DNA of 64,000 nt, from assembly GCF_027595985.1 (NCBI RefSeq), contig NC_073306.1, positions 193,519,000 through 193,582,999 of the forward strand, in the 5' to 3' direction. Each line of letters starts with the position of its first letter. The stretch's first letter is position 1. The translations under genes and the position numbers were made by a program. Shown one piece after another: positions 22,801 to 35,300 of the stretch. The notes beneath the pieces are model-generated. The model was not told where the DNA came from. It saw only the letters and a program-made list of their open reading frames with translations, and made no database searches. This stretch comes from Sorex araneus (Eukaryota > Chordata > Mammalia > Eulipotyphla > Soricidae).

Positions 22801-23240
22801 GAGCTTTCAGTGACTGAGAGCCCCCTCCCCAGGCCGGCCCATGGCAACAGCAGATGATGGACAGACAAGGGAACGGAGAAACAGGGCCCAACCCCAGTCT
22901 GGTGGGCAGTCAGTTTATACCTCTCTCCTCCCCAGCCTAGTGCGATCTCTCCCCATACTGCACAAGCATAGTCATAGTTCTGGTCATAGTCCCCGTCATC
23001 ATTGTTCCATCATCCTAGTCTCCTCATAGACCTTGAAACGCTCCACTTTGTTATATCTTCTTCCCTGTCTCATCCTAGATGCACAGTCCTCTACTTCCAG
23101 TCATCATCGTCATCTAGTCTTCCTCTTTCTCCGACTATGCCAGGTTAGCTTAGAGCTTGCCCTGGGTCCATCCAGTCCCTTCGTCAGGACCCTGCTTTTG
23201 GAGTGCTAGGAACTAAGGGCATCTGTGGCCTAAGTCAAGT
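22740..23240 (-). mobile_element. LTR fragment of family 1 (copy 3, minus strand)
   Basis: Reverse-complement similarity to the LTR at 35385-36450: 'gcttgccctgggtcc...', 'ctgcttttggagtgctagg' and the end region around 'gggccctgtttctcc'. A TATA-like 'gaggtataaactg' is present on the minus strand. Borders are approximate and the 5' part is missing. Confidence 0.6.
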
Positions 23241-23522
23241 AAATGTGAATGTCCAGGAGTAAATATATTTTGGAGTCAATTAATTCCCATGTTGCAAAGC
23301 ATAGCATCAACTGTCTTCCTGTTTCTATACAGAAAGAACATTGCTAAACCATGTAAGTGATATGAAGGAAAAAAAAAAAGCAGTATAGAATTATTAGTGC
23401 CTGACAGAAACGGGTGTGCCTCAGGGGCACTGTACTGAGAGTAGCTTAATAAACCTGAGGGAGGACCAAGGACAACCCAATGTTACCCAATAACATAGAA
23501 CACAGAATAATTTGATTTCCCT

Positions 23523-23528
23523 TTTATT
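23523..23528 (-). terminator. Polyadenylation signal of gene B
   Basis: AATAAA on the minus strand, about 200 bp after the stop codon. Gene C has one at the equivalent spot (43595-43600). Confidence 0.6.
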
Positions 23529-23723
23529 TTCTTCTTGGAATGACATATTTAGCAATCTAAACGGTAGTGAATAATTAACAAGCAAATTTCAAAATAAAAA
23601 ATCAAACCAGAAAAGTATTTTTTGTCAGAGGAGGAATGAATCCAGGCCCTTCAGCTTCTTTCTGGGAAAAAAAAATGAGGGGTCCTGCCTGTGAGAGAGA
23701 GCAGCTTCAGGCCTCAGATGCAA

Positions 23724-24006
23724 CTAGTGCCTCTTTTTCTTCTTCTTCCCTGATTTTGGAGACACCCGGCAACAGCACAGGCAGCATTTGGTGATGAGCC
23801 ACAGGGCAGCTGCCACGCAGGCCAGCAGGAAGCCGATGACGTCCAGAGAGTGGTACTGGAGCAGGGTGAGGCCGTGGGAGGCGGGCCGCAGGTGTTTGGC
23901 TCCTTTGTGGCGCATGACGAACTCGATCCAGAAGGCCGCCCTGTCCAGAGGCTTCACTGGCTGATCTCGTTGAATTGCCCTTAATTTCATCGCATTCTCC
24001 TTATAC
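23724..24006 (-). CDS. UGT2B: Gene B exon 6 (membrane anchor and tail)
   Basis: 283 bp including TAG. It encodes [20 protein letters not shown], the conserved [15 protein letters not shown] block, a hydrophobic helix [16 protein letters not shown], a cysteine-rich stretch KCCLCCC and a lysine-rich end. Acceptor AG is at 24007-24008. Confidence 0.95.
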
Positions 24007-27000
24007 CTAAGGAAGAGCCACAAAGGACACATTGAGAGAAGTGAGATTGCTGAAGTGTTCCCTTGAGGGATTTTAAGTGTCACCCCTATAATGAAGCTGA
24101 TATCATAGGTTTATAGATGCAGCAGTATATTTGGGTGGCTTTCACTGGCAGTTTAAAGTTTAATAGGAATTTTTCAACGTACAACTATTTTAAATTGAAG
24201 GAATATAAGATAATTGTTTTATTTTGTTCTCATACTGATTATTTGAAATTCAAGAAAATATACTGTATATCATGTGTATTTTTCTAATAAACTGCATCTT
24301 GGCTTATAGTTCATGTATGAATTTTTGAAATGAATTAGGTTCTCAAATTTTTTTTTTCTTTTTAGGTCACACCCGGCTTTGCACAGTGGTTACTCCTGGC
24401 TCTGCACTCAGGAATTACTCCTGGGGGTGCTCAGGGGACCATATGGATACTGGGTATTGAACCCGGGTCAGCCACATGCAAGGCAAACGCCCTATCCGTT
24501 GTGCTATTGCTCAAGCCCCAAGGTTCTCAATTATTTTATATCATGCGTATTATGATCTCAAACTGTGTTCTGCAAAAAAATTTTAGGAAAAATGTCATTA
24601 TTCTGGCAAATCTTTTGTTATTGACAATTCATTTAAAGTTTTCTCTAATGACAAATGGTTACATGTTGGTTTTATCTTTTAGAGAATAGCCTTTTGTTAC
24701 CAGAGACAATTGTCCCTTATGAAGTAGGTCACTTATCATTATGAAATATTTGCATTTATTTTAGTAACCATTCTTGCCTAAAATATCCTAGATTAGTAGA
24801 TTTTAAGTTGTTTCATAGTTATTCTGAAGTTGATCATTTCTACTTTTGTAATTAACAATATTTAGTATAATTATTTAATTGTGCATGTGATCTTATTAAA
24901 AGTACATCTTATCAACCATATGTAAGTGTATTTTTAATTACCCTGTGACAGTTTTGAAATTTTTATGCAATTTATTCTGAAGGGATTTAATGCTAGTTCA
25001 TGCCTATTTAAGTATACAATATCATTGTAGCTCTTTTATATTTCAAATTTTCTTAATTTTTTTAAATACTGATCATTCTTTTGACATTTTAAATTAATAA
25101 AAACTTTCTTTCAGAAAATGAGTTTTTGAGTATTTCTCTAATTCAACAATAACATGAGAGTAGAAATACATTTTAAATTGGTAGACACTGTGTTAAACAT
25201 TATAAACTTTATCACATTACATGAAATACATAACATGAAATACTTTAAAATACATAAACATTTAGCATTCATGTTATCATACATAAAACCGTATCTGTTT
25301 CTAAGTATACAGTCAAAAACCAGAATTATCATTTGCTTAGAATGGGAAATGCTTTGAAATAATATAATGTATTCTGTCATTATTTTTATTACATAATTAG
25401 TTATAATAATATTCCTCCGCCCCTCTTGGAGATCCCGGCAAGCTACCGACAGTATGGAGCCCGCACGGCAGAGCCTGGCAAGCTACCCATGCATATTGGA
25501 TATGCCAAAAACAGTAACAATAAGTCTCTCAATGAGAGATGTTACAGGTGTCCGCTCGAACATATCAAATATTAAGAAGCAATATTACTTCTTAATGTAA
25601 ACATCAACTCTTCATTCTGGGTTTAAATGAACTCTGGGTTTAATGTTTTTAACAATTTAGCATGTGTATTTTTCAGAAAAGAATAAATGATGTCTTAGTC
25701 ATATGAAAAAAACTTAATAACTGAAGTACAAGGAAAATTTAAAATAATATTATAACTGAAAACCAATGTTTTCATGAAAACCAATGCCTGCTGGGATTGT
25801 GCTAATAGAAAAGACTTCTGATAAAATGCTTTGGCCACAGTGGGGAAAAAATCTCACAGTTAATGTTTAAAATATCAAAAAGTTGGTCCTTCTCCCCCGG
25901 AAGGGAGCATAACATGACCTTTACCATAACCATGCCACTTGACCGCGTGCCAGGCTGTTTCACTTGGGGCGCCCTGGAGTGGGGCAGTTGAGACCCCTCT
26001 CCGCCCCAAGGGATTCAGCCCTGGCTGCCAAAAACCTCCAGAACTCAACCGCTACTACACTCACGGTGACTCTCCACACACTTGGGCCAAGCATCACCCA
26101 CGAGTGAATCTGTTCCTCGTTCGAGGCTATGTGATACTTCAAACCACATACGAAACCAACACTCCAGGATTACCTCACCACATTTGATAGGGTTCAAAGT
26201 AGGAGGCAACCAATCTTAGAGGGAAATACACATTTTTGAAAAACACACACACACACACACATAGGCACACAAGGCTCAACCTTTATAAAACAAGGAAAAA
26301 GTCATTGATCTCTTATAGAAGGGCTTAATGACCCCTGGGTGAAATACAACAATCTCCATACTCTTTCCTCTAAGGATACTTTTTGTATGGTGGTGGGAAG
26401 ATGTAATGGTGGTGTGATTGGTGTTTGAATTTTAAATGTAATGAAATTTTGTGAATTACTTTATCACTTGTATCACTTGTCATCCTATTGCTCATCGATT
26501 TGCTCAAGTTGGTGTTAGTAACATCGTATGTTAGTGCAGGACGAATGGTGGAGTCGAAAAGATGTGCCCGGAGCCAGAGGTTCTTCATCCTCGTAACCAC
26601 TTCTTCAATGCTCTTGAAGGTGTTCCATGCTGCTCTCTTCCTCCTGCGAAACTCTGGTGCCCAGTCGTTTGTCATGTTGAGTTCTCAACCTAGGTACACA
26701 TAAATAGTGTAATTTGGAGATGTTTGTTCCATTGAGAGCAGATGGAACATCAGGAACTAGTCTGTTACTCATGAACATTGTCTTGGTGAGATTCAGCTGC
26801 AGTCTGACCTTACCACAGTCATGATCAAAGTCAGCCAGATTTCATGCCGCTTGGCTAATGTTTGTTGTTATTAGAATGATGTCATCAGCAAAGCAGAGGT
26901 GGTTTAGTTGCCGACCATCTATCTTCACTCCCATTCCTTCCCATTCCAGTTGTCACACGACATTCTTGAGGGTGGCACTGAAGAGTTTCGGTGAAATGTA

Positions 27001-30000
27001 TCACCCAGCCGAAACCCTCTCATTACATTGATGGTCACTTCCTTGTAGAATGGTGAGATCCTGGTGGTGAATCGGTAATACAGTTCTTGGAAGATCCTGA
27101 TGTACTGAGCTTGAACACACCGTTTGGCTAGGACTTCGATGACCGCTTCCGTCTCAACAGAATCAAAGGCCTTTTTAAATCCACTACATTAGACAGAGCA
27201 GCATCTTGAACTCTCGTGAGAACTAAATGAGCTTGGTCACCATGTGAATATGGTTTGTCATGCTGAATCCTTTTTGGAACCCAGCTTGCTCGCATGGTTG
27301 TCCTCTGTCTAGTGTTCTGCCAATCCTATTCAGGATGATTTGAGTGATTAACTTGTAGACGACGAACAACAGGCAGATCGGGTGATAGTTGCTGATATCA
27401 TGAATTACTTTAAAAAATACTTTATAAATTGCTTTATAAAATATAAAAAATAAATGAAAAATAAAGTATCAAAAAGTCTCTGGGCTTCAGATAGACATTT
27501 CTTTGTAAATGTCACCATATATTCAAGGAAAACTCCCAGTGATATCCAAGGAAAACTGCTCTCAGAAATATGCCCAGAGAAATGAAAACATTTGCTCAAC
27601 AACAAATAAATGCATAAAAAATTCATAGAAGTCATAGTAGAAAAAAAAGTTCGCGTATGATTAATGGATAAGAAATGTGATATAGCCAACCCAAAACTAT
27701 TTTTCAGCTGTAAAAAATTACCACATGAATAAAGTAATAAGGTATATTATGTTAAATGAAGAAAGCTAGATGAATATGACTGCATATTTGACATGATTTC
27801 ATTTGTACAAAATGTTCCTACTAGAATATTTGATAAACATAGAATATGAATTGCTGTTCGATTAGAGTGGAAGAGTTCTATAGGTCTTACAGTGTGTGTA
27901 AGATTTTTGTCTGCGTTTCTTTTGTTTGTTTTTTCAGACGTAGCCAACAGTGCTGAGGCTTCTTCCTGTCTCTGAGATTGGGAGTTGCTCTTGCCAACAC
28001 TCAGGGAACCATATATGGAATTCTGGAGATTGGAACCAAGTCAGCTGCATGCAAACAAGACCCTACTCACTAAGGTATATTTCTGGCCATAAGTGTGTGA
28101 GACTTTTGAAATGTCCTAAATTTTACTGCAGGCATTCAAAATATATAGTTTAGGTGAATGCTATCTATAAACTATCTATATTAGGAAAACACTTTTATAT
28201 GAGCAAACCATTAGATGTTATTTATTGAGATTGATCATATATACATTTCAGAATTTGAATCTGACTAGTTGTAGTTATTTAAATGTAGACTCTTCATTCT
28301 CTAGCTCTGAGATTTCTATGGCACTAGAAATATTCTTCAATTTCTTATAAATATTTACATGGTTTAAGCTGCAAGCTTTCACAGTAATCTGTTACATAAT
28401 AACTTAATGAGTAAATAGAACTATTAAATAAATGGTTGAAAAATGTTAGTAAGATGGGCTTAATCCTATTCACTGCACATTTAATCTTTTAAATGATATA
28501 AATATGTATTGGCAAAAGTTCCTATGTATAGATATTATTTGTTAAAGTATTGTGATACTCACAAAGGATCATTGATGACTGTCTTCAATGCATTGAGCAA
28601 ATCTGAACTTGACATTGTTCTTATATCCACCCTGACAGCTGCCCCCTTGGCCTGCATATGAGCGATGTTATCTGGCTGATCTGCAAACAGGGGCATGCCC
28701 ACCATAGGCACCCCGTGGTAGATTGCTTCATAGATGCCGTTGGTCCCACCATGAGTGATGAAAGCTTTGGTTTTGGGATTACCTAAAATTGAGTGAATTT
28801 TAGGAAATAAGAAATAAGACTTCTATATTGTGATGTTACATTGTATTCAACAGCACTTTCATAATAAGTAACTCTCTTATACTAGTCATTGAAATGGTAC
28901 CATTGCATCATGTGATTTTGTATACAGATGATGTGATTTTTGGTTTATTTATTTGTTTTGGTATTTGGGACACTGAACGCTGCTCTCTGGATTACTCCTG
29001 GCAGTGCACGGGGGACCTCTTGGGATGCAGTGATGAAACTAAGGTCAGCCACATGAGGACAATTTAACTTTCCACCATACTATTGTCCTGACCCACTGCA
29101 TTTTAAAAAAGGCTTGTATAGTAGCTATCATTAAAAAAATTGGGTAAAAAAGAGATGGTATTGCGCCAAATCTGAATTCATGTGAAGAAGACTAGTTTCT
29201 TCTTTATTTCTTTTTTAATTTTTGGCTTGGCAGTTTAGGCCACACATGGCTGTGTGAGAGCTTCTCTTGCCTCTGCATTACGGTCACTGCGAGCAAGCTC
29301 TAGGATCTGGTCTTGTGTGTGCAGTCAAGTTGTGTGTGCTGAGTCTCCGTGACTTCGCTTTTTTAATAATATACACAAAAGAGCTATTTCTTACAGAAAG
29401 TGACGTTAAAATGAATTTCCTTTACATGTGATTCATCTATGAATCTATGTGCTTCCTTATGTATTTTGTTTTATTACAATGTCCTTGTCTAGACTTTTCA
29501 GATATTTAATCATTTTTATATTGAAGTGACAGGCATTATAATACTACATTTGAGTTTCAGGTGTATATCATGAAAGTCATTTTATTTTTTAATTTTTTAT
29601 TTTATTTATCAAGTAAGTGTAAGTATTTTGATTTTAGGGCAAAGCCAGACAACGTTCAGAACTTGTTCCAGACTCAGCACTCAGGGATAACTCCTGTTGT
29701 GGCTGAGAGACCATATGGGGTGCAGGGGATCAGACGTGGGCTCGCAGTGTGCAAGGAAAGTACTCTATCAGCTGTACTATCATTCTGGCTCCCAAAGCAG
29801 TTTCTTTTCTACTGTTCCTTATAAATAGGAGCCCCAATCGTTTAAATGAAGGAAATCTTTTTCTTCAGAAACCTGGAAAAGTACAGAGTAGCTCAAGTTT
29901 TTTTAAAAACCCTGAATGTTTAATAAATAGCATATAAGACCTTGCTTTCAGGACTTTATCTTATATTGTTACCTCTACATGTATTATACCACAGTTACTG

Positions 30001-32275
30001 AAAAAACAATGATTGCTTTTTGCAGCTATCATGATCTTAGAGTAGGCTGTTTATTCCAGGGATATTGTCCAGACAGGGAGGGTTAGGTATAGTGGGCAGG
30101 AGATGTAATGCTGCTGACTTGGGGCACAGAGAACTGACACAAGTGTGACTATGGGACCCTGTGATGACAGGAATCTCACTCAGACCATTGAAAATGCAAC
30201 TTATGTATCCCAATCTCCATCACCCTGCAGCTTTTGCATTTCCTTGAATTCTTGCTTTATTCTTTGAAAATACTTAAAGTATGGATTTTTGTTCTTTTTA
30301 GCCAATATTGACAAGACTATATAAGGAGTAATGATGTTTTATAATGTTGAGGGCATTGAAAGGATGAAAATTAAAATTTTCATTGTTTTCCTTAAGAGGA
30401 ACTTTGTCTAAGATAAAAGGTCTAAGGTATCCAGGAAATATACTGCAATTAGAGGAAAGGAAAGATGACGTATTTCTCATGATATGTTCATTTCATGAAA
30501 GATTCTATGGGAATTTTCCTAGAGGAAGTAGAGTCATTAGCAGAAAATAAGTTGCTGTTAGCTTTCAATTGTACTGAAGACCCCCAAAGAAGAGGAAAGA
30601 ATTGAAACCGGAGATAGAACTAGAAGACAGAGTTAATTCAGGATTGATGAGAACTTCTTTGTGGAAAACAATGACATCTGAAATGTGATACCTTGATGAG
30701 GCCAGAAGGAAATAAATATTAAAAAATGCCAACTAGTACATATCACCCTCCCACTATAGACTTGGAAAAATAAATATGTTAGTTAACTTTTATCGATTGA
30801 ATTTTGTTGCTATGTGTGGTAATTTTTATTTCTTGTGAATGAATGCCACTCAAGTAGGATTTAGTCTTGTTTCAGTGTGTGTGTTCCAGTCTTACCAAGT
30901 AGGTCATTCTGGGGGATCCATTTGTACAGCCGAGTATTTGCCCCTAAGGTATCAGGCTTCTTGCCATCAAACCTCCAGATAACCTGTAAACATTAAGCAA
31001 AGGGTGTCAATCGACTAGTTACACTTTAAATGTTTAATTTGCATGTTTAATGCTAAGACCACAAAAGATGGTTTAGTTACATTTATAATCCTTCTACAGA
31101 AGGTACTTCAATAGGCAAAGAGGTAGTTAGAGACAACACTGCTAGTACACAATTATAATACAAAAACATGCAGAGCTAGAACACTATTATAATAGAAAAA
31201 CATGCACAGCGCTTATTTTATATTCAAGAAAATATAAATATAATATGCTTCACATCAATATATCAAGTAATGTGGCCATAAATAATCAATTCACGCATTT
31301 ATGAAATTTTAGACCTTCAAAATTTAATAAGGTAGTAAAAAAATTTAAGGTCCACATGTGTTCCAGTATCATTATTAACTGACTGTTCATTATTATTTGA
31401 TTTTTAAATAACTATTCAGATAAAGAAATTTACTTATATCCACTGTTAGATCTGACTCATTCTTTCATTATCAACCAATACATTAGGATTGAATAAAGAT
31501 TGCTGCATAACATCAGTTGTTCAAGAGAGTAAATAATATTTTTATCAATAATTTTTAAATAATCATTCACATATTCATCATAGAAAATGTTAGCTTGTTT
31601 GGCTCTCCAATATCAGGGTCATTATCAGAAAAACATTTAGAAAGCAATTTTTTTCTATATTTAGGTTGATATGTTATAATTTTTACAGGTGAAAATTGCA
31701 GAAATATTGGAAATCAGTGAATATTGGTTCTATAAATGGAATGGATAGTGAAAAGAAATGCAAGATTATGGAGTTTTTACCCCCACTGACTATTAGCATG
31801 TCTGCACACAGCAAAAAGTATCACTATTGTTTCTCCAATTCTATAGTATGTACAACAAACTTCTCTGTATCCATAGCAATAGATTTTGATGTGGAAATTT
31901 TCCAGTATTCTTCATGATCTAAATTAAAATGTAGAAATTGCCAATTTCTATGTTATGCCTATGTTCACTCCAGATCTTCAACAATAAAATGAACACAGAG
32001 GTTTCAAAATAACTATATCGAGACAAGGAAGGTAATTTCTTAATAAACATGGGATCTGTTCATCAGGAAGAACTCATAGTCCTAAATGCACATGTGACTA
32101 ATGAGGGACCAATACAATACTTAGAATAACTGATTATAGACTTGAAAAGAGACATTGATAACAACACAATACCACAGTTTGAGATTTAAATGCCACTTTA
32201 TCACTTCTCAATAGATCAATCAGACTAAAGCTCAGAAAGTACATACTTTATTTGTGGAAAGAAGTGGAAGAGGGG

Positions 32276-32321
<46 letters not shown>

Positions 32322-35300
32322 CATTTAATCCCCCAAAAGCTGAATACACATTCTTCTCCAATGCACAACGGACATTCTCCAAGGGAGACCATATTCTGGG
32401 TCACAAAACGTAGCTCTATAAAATTTAAAGGATCCACAATGTAACAATGATCTTTTAAGACCATAATGTGCTGAAAATATTAGTTAGTCACACACAGAAG
32501 TATAGAATCAAATTAAACACCTAGAAATTAAATAGCCCACTACTGAAAACCCAGTGTCTTAGAGGAAATCAAAAGATTCCTGGAAACAAATGAAAATTAA
32601 GACACTGGTTACCAAAACTTATGGGACAGAGCAAAAGCAGTTTTAAGAATAAAGTTTATGGCTCTGAAAGCATTTCTTCGAAAGGAAGACAAGTCTACAT
32701 AAGTAATTTAACCTCACAGCTTAAAATCTTGGAAAATAACGAACAAAAGCAGCCCAAAACAGACAGGAAGCAGGAAATAATAAAATTTAGAGCAGAAATT
32801 AATGAGCTTGGAGGCCAAAAAAAATCCAAAAGATTAATGAAACCAAGAGCTGGTTCAATGAGAAAAAATAAGATCGATAAACTACTAGCAAGACACACAG
32901 AAAAAGAAAGAAAGACTCCTACTAAACAAAAGTAGAAATGAAAGAGGGGGCATCACAATACAAACTACAGGTACTTAAAGTATCATCAGAGATTATTTTG
33001 AGGATCTTTATGCCATATCACAAGAAAACCTTAAAGAAACGATTAAGTTCCTTTACTCCTATCACCTCCAAAGACTGACCTACGAAGATTTGAAATACCT
33101 GAACAGTCCTGTCACTATGGAGGAAATTGAAATAGCAATCAAAAGTCTCCATCAGGCAAAAGTCCTGCCTCAGATGGATTAACTAGGGAATTCTTCCAAA
33201 CTTTTAAAGAGGACCTACTCCCAATCTTGTTACAGCTTCTCTAGTAAATTCTAGAAACAGAAACACTCCGAACAGTTTCTATGAAGTTACTATCACCCTG
33301 ATACCAAAAGCAGACAGAGACCACACAAAAAGAGAATTACAGGCCTATATTCCTTATGAACACAGATACAAAGATCCTCAACAAAATATTGAAATATAGA
33401 ATTCAAAGACTCATCAAGAAGATGATACCTAATGACCAAGTAGGATTTGTCCTGAGGATGAAAGCATGGTCTAACATTCGCAAGTCAATAAGCATAATGA
33501 ACCATATCAATAAATAAAATGATAAAAACCATATGAACATATCAATGCAGAGATAGCATTTGATAACATCTAACACCCATTCATGATCAAAACTCTAAAC
33601 AAAATAGAAGTTGAAGGAGCTGACCTCAGTATAGTCAAAGCCATCTACCACAGCCCACAGCAAGTATTATTCTCACTGGGGAAAGACTAAGAGCTGTTCC
33701 TCTAAGATCAGGGTCAAGACAAGGTTTCCAACTCTCACCACTTCTATTCAATATATAACTAGAAGTACTTGTCACAGCAGTTAGGCAAGAAAAAGATATC
33801 AAGGGCATCCAGATAGGAAAGGCAGAAGCCAACCTATCACGACTTGCAATGACATGATATTATACTTAGAAAATCATTAAGACTCTACAAAAAGCTCCTA
33901 GAAATAATTGGTCAGCACTAACCATGCAAGTGGAAGCAAACGTAAACAAATGGGACTAGTCAAACTAAAAAGCTTCTGCACTTTAAAAGAAACAGTGACC
34001 AAAATACAGAAAGAGCCCACAGAATGGGAAAGAATATTTACCCAATATCCATCTGATAATGGGTTAGTATCCAGGATATACAATATACTTGTAAAATTGA
34101 ATAAGAAAAAAACCTCCAACCCATCAAAAAAATGGGGAGAAGAAATGAACAGAAGTTTCTTGAGGAAATACAAATGGCCAAAAGGCATATGAAAAAATTC
34201 TCTACATAACTAGTCATCAGGGAGATGCAAATCAAAACAAAAAATGAGATATCATCTCACACCACAGAGACTGACACACATTCAAAAGAACAAAAGCAAC
34301 CAGTGCTGGGGTGGATGTGGGGAAAATAGGACACTCCTTCACTGTTGATGGGAATGCCAACTGGTCCAGACTTTCTGGAAAACAATATGGACAGTCCTTC
34401 AAAAACTAGAAATTAAGCTTCCATATTACCCCGCAATACTACTTCTGAGAATATATCCCATGGATGCAAAAGAGTACAGTAGAAATGACATCTGTACTTA
34501 TGTATTCATTGCAGCACTGTTTACAATAGCCAAAATATGGAAACAACCCGAGTGCCCTAAAACAGATGACTGGTTAATGAAACTTTGGTACATCTACACA
34601 ATGGAATACTATGCAGCTATTAGGAGAGATGAAATCATGAAATTTGCTTATAAATGGATAGACATGGAGAGTAACATGCTAAGTGAAATGAGTCAGAAAG
34701 TGAGGGACAGACATAGAGGGACTGCACTCATTTGTAGAGTGTAGAGTAGCATCATATGAGGCTGACACCCAAGGACAGTAGATACAAGGGCCAGGGGGAT
34801 TGCCCCATAGCTGGAAGACTGCTTCTTGGGTGGAGGGGAGAAGGCAGATGGAATAGAGAAGGATCACTATGAAAATGATGGCTGGTGGAATGAGTTGGGA
34901 TGGGAGATGCATGTCAAAAGTAGATAATGGACCAAACATGATGACCTCCCAGTGTCTGTGTTGCAAGCCATAATGCCCAAAAGTAGAGAAGGAGTATGGG
35001 GAGTATTGTCTGCCTTAGAGGCAGGGGGATGGTGGGAAAGCAAGGGTATACCTGGGATATTGGTGGTTGGGAATGTGCACTGGTGGAGGGCTGGGTGTTT
35101 TTGTGAGATTGTAACCCAAACATGAAAGCTTGCGACTATCTCACAGTGATTCAATAAAATTTAAAAAAATTAAAAAAAAGAAAGAATTGGTTTGTATAGC
35201 AAAGTGGCAGGTTGCAAAATCAATACTCAAAAGCCTATTACTTACCTATATACAAATAATGAAAGAGAAGAAAAAAATATTAAAAAAAACATAGTGTTCA

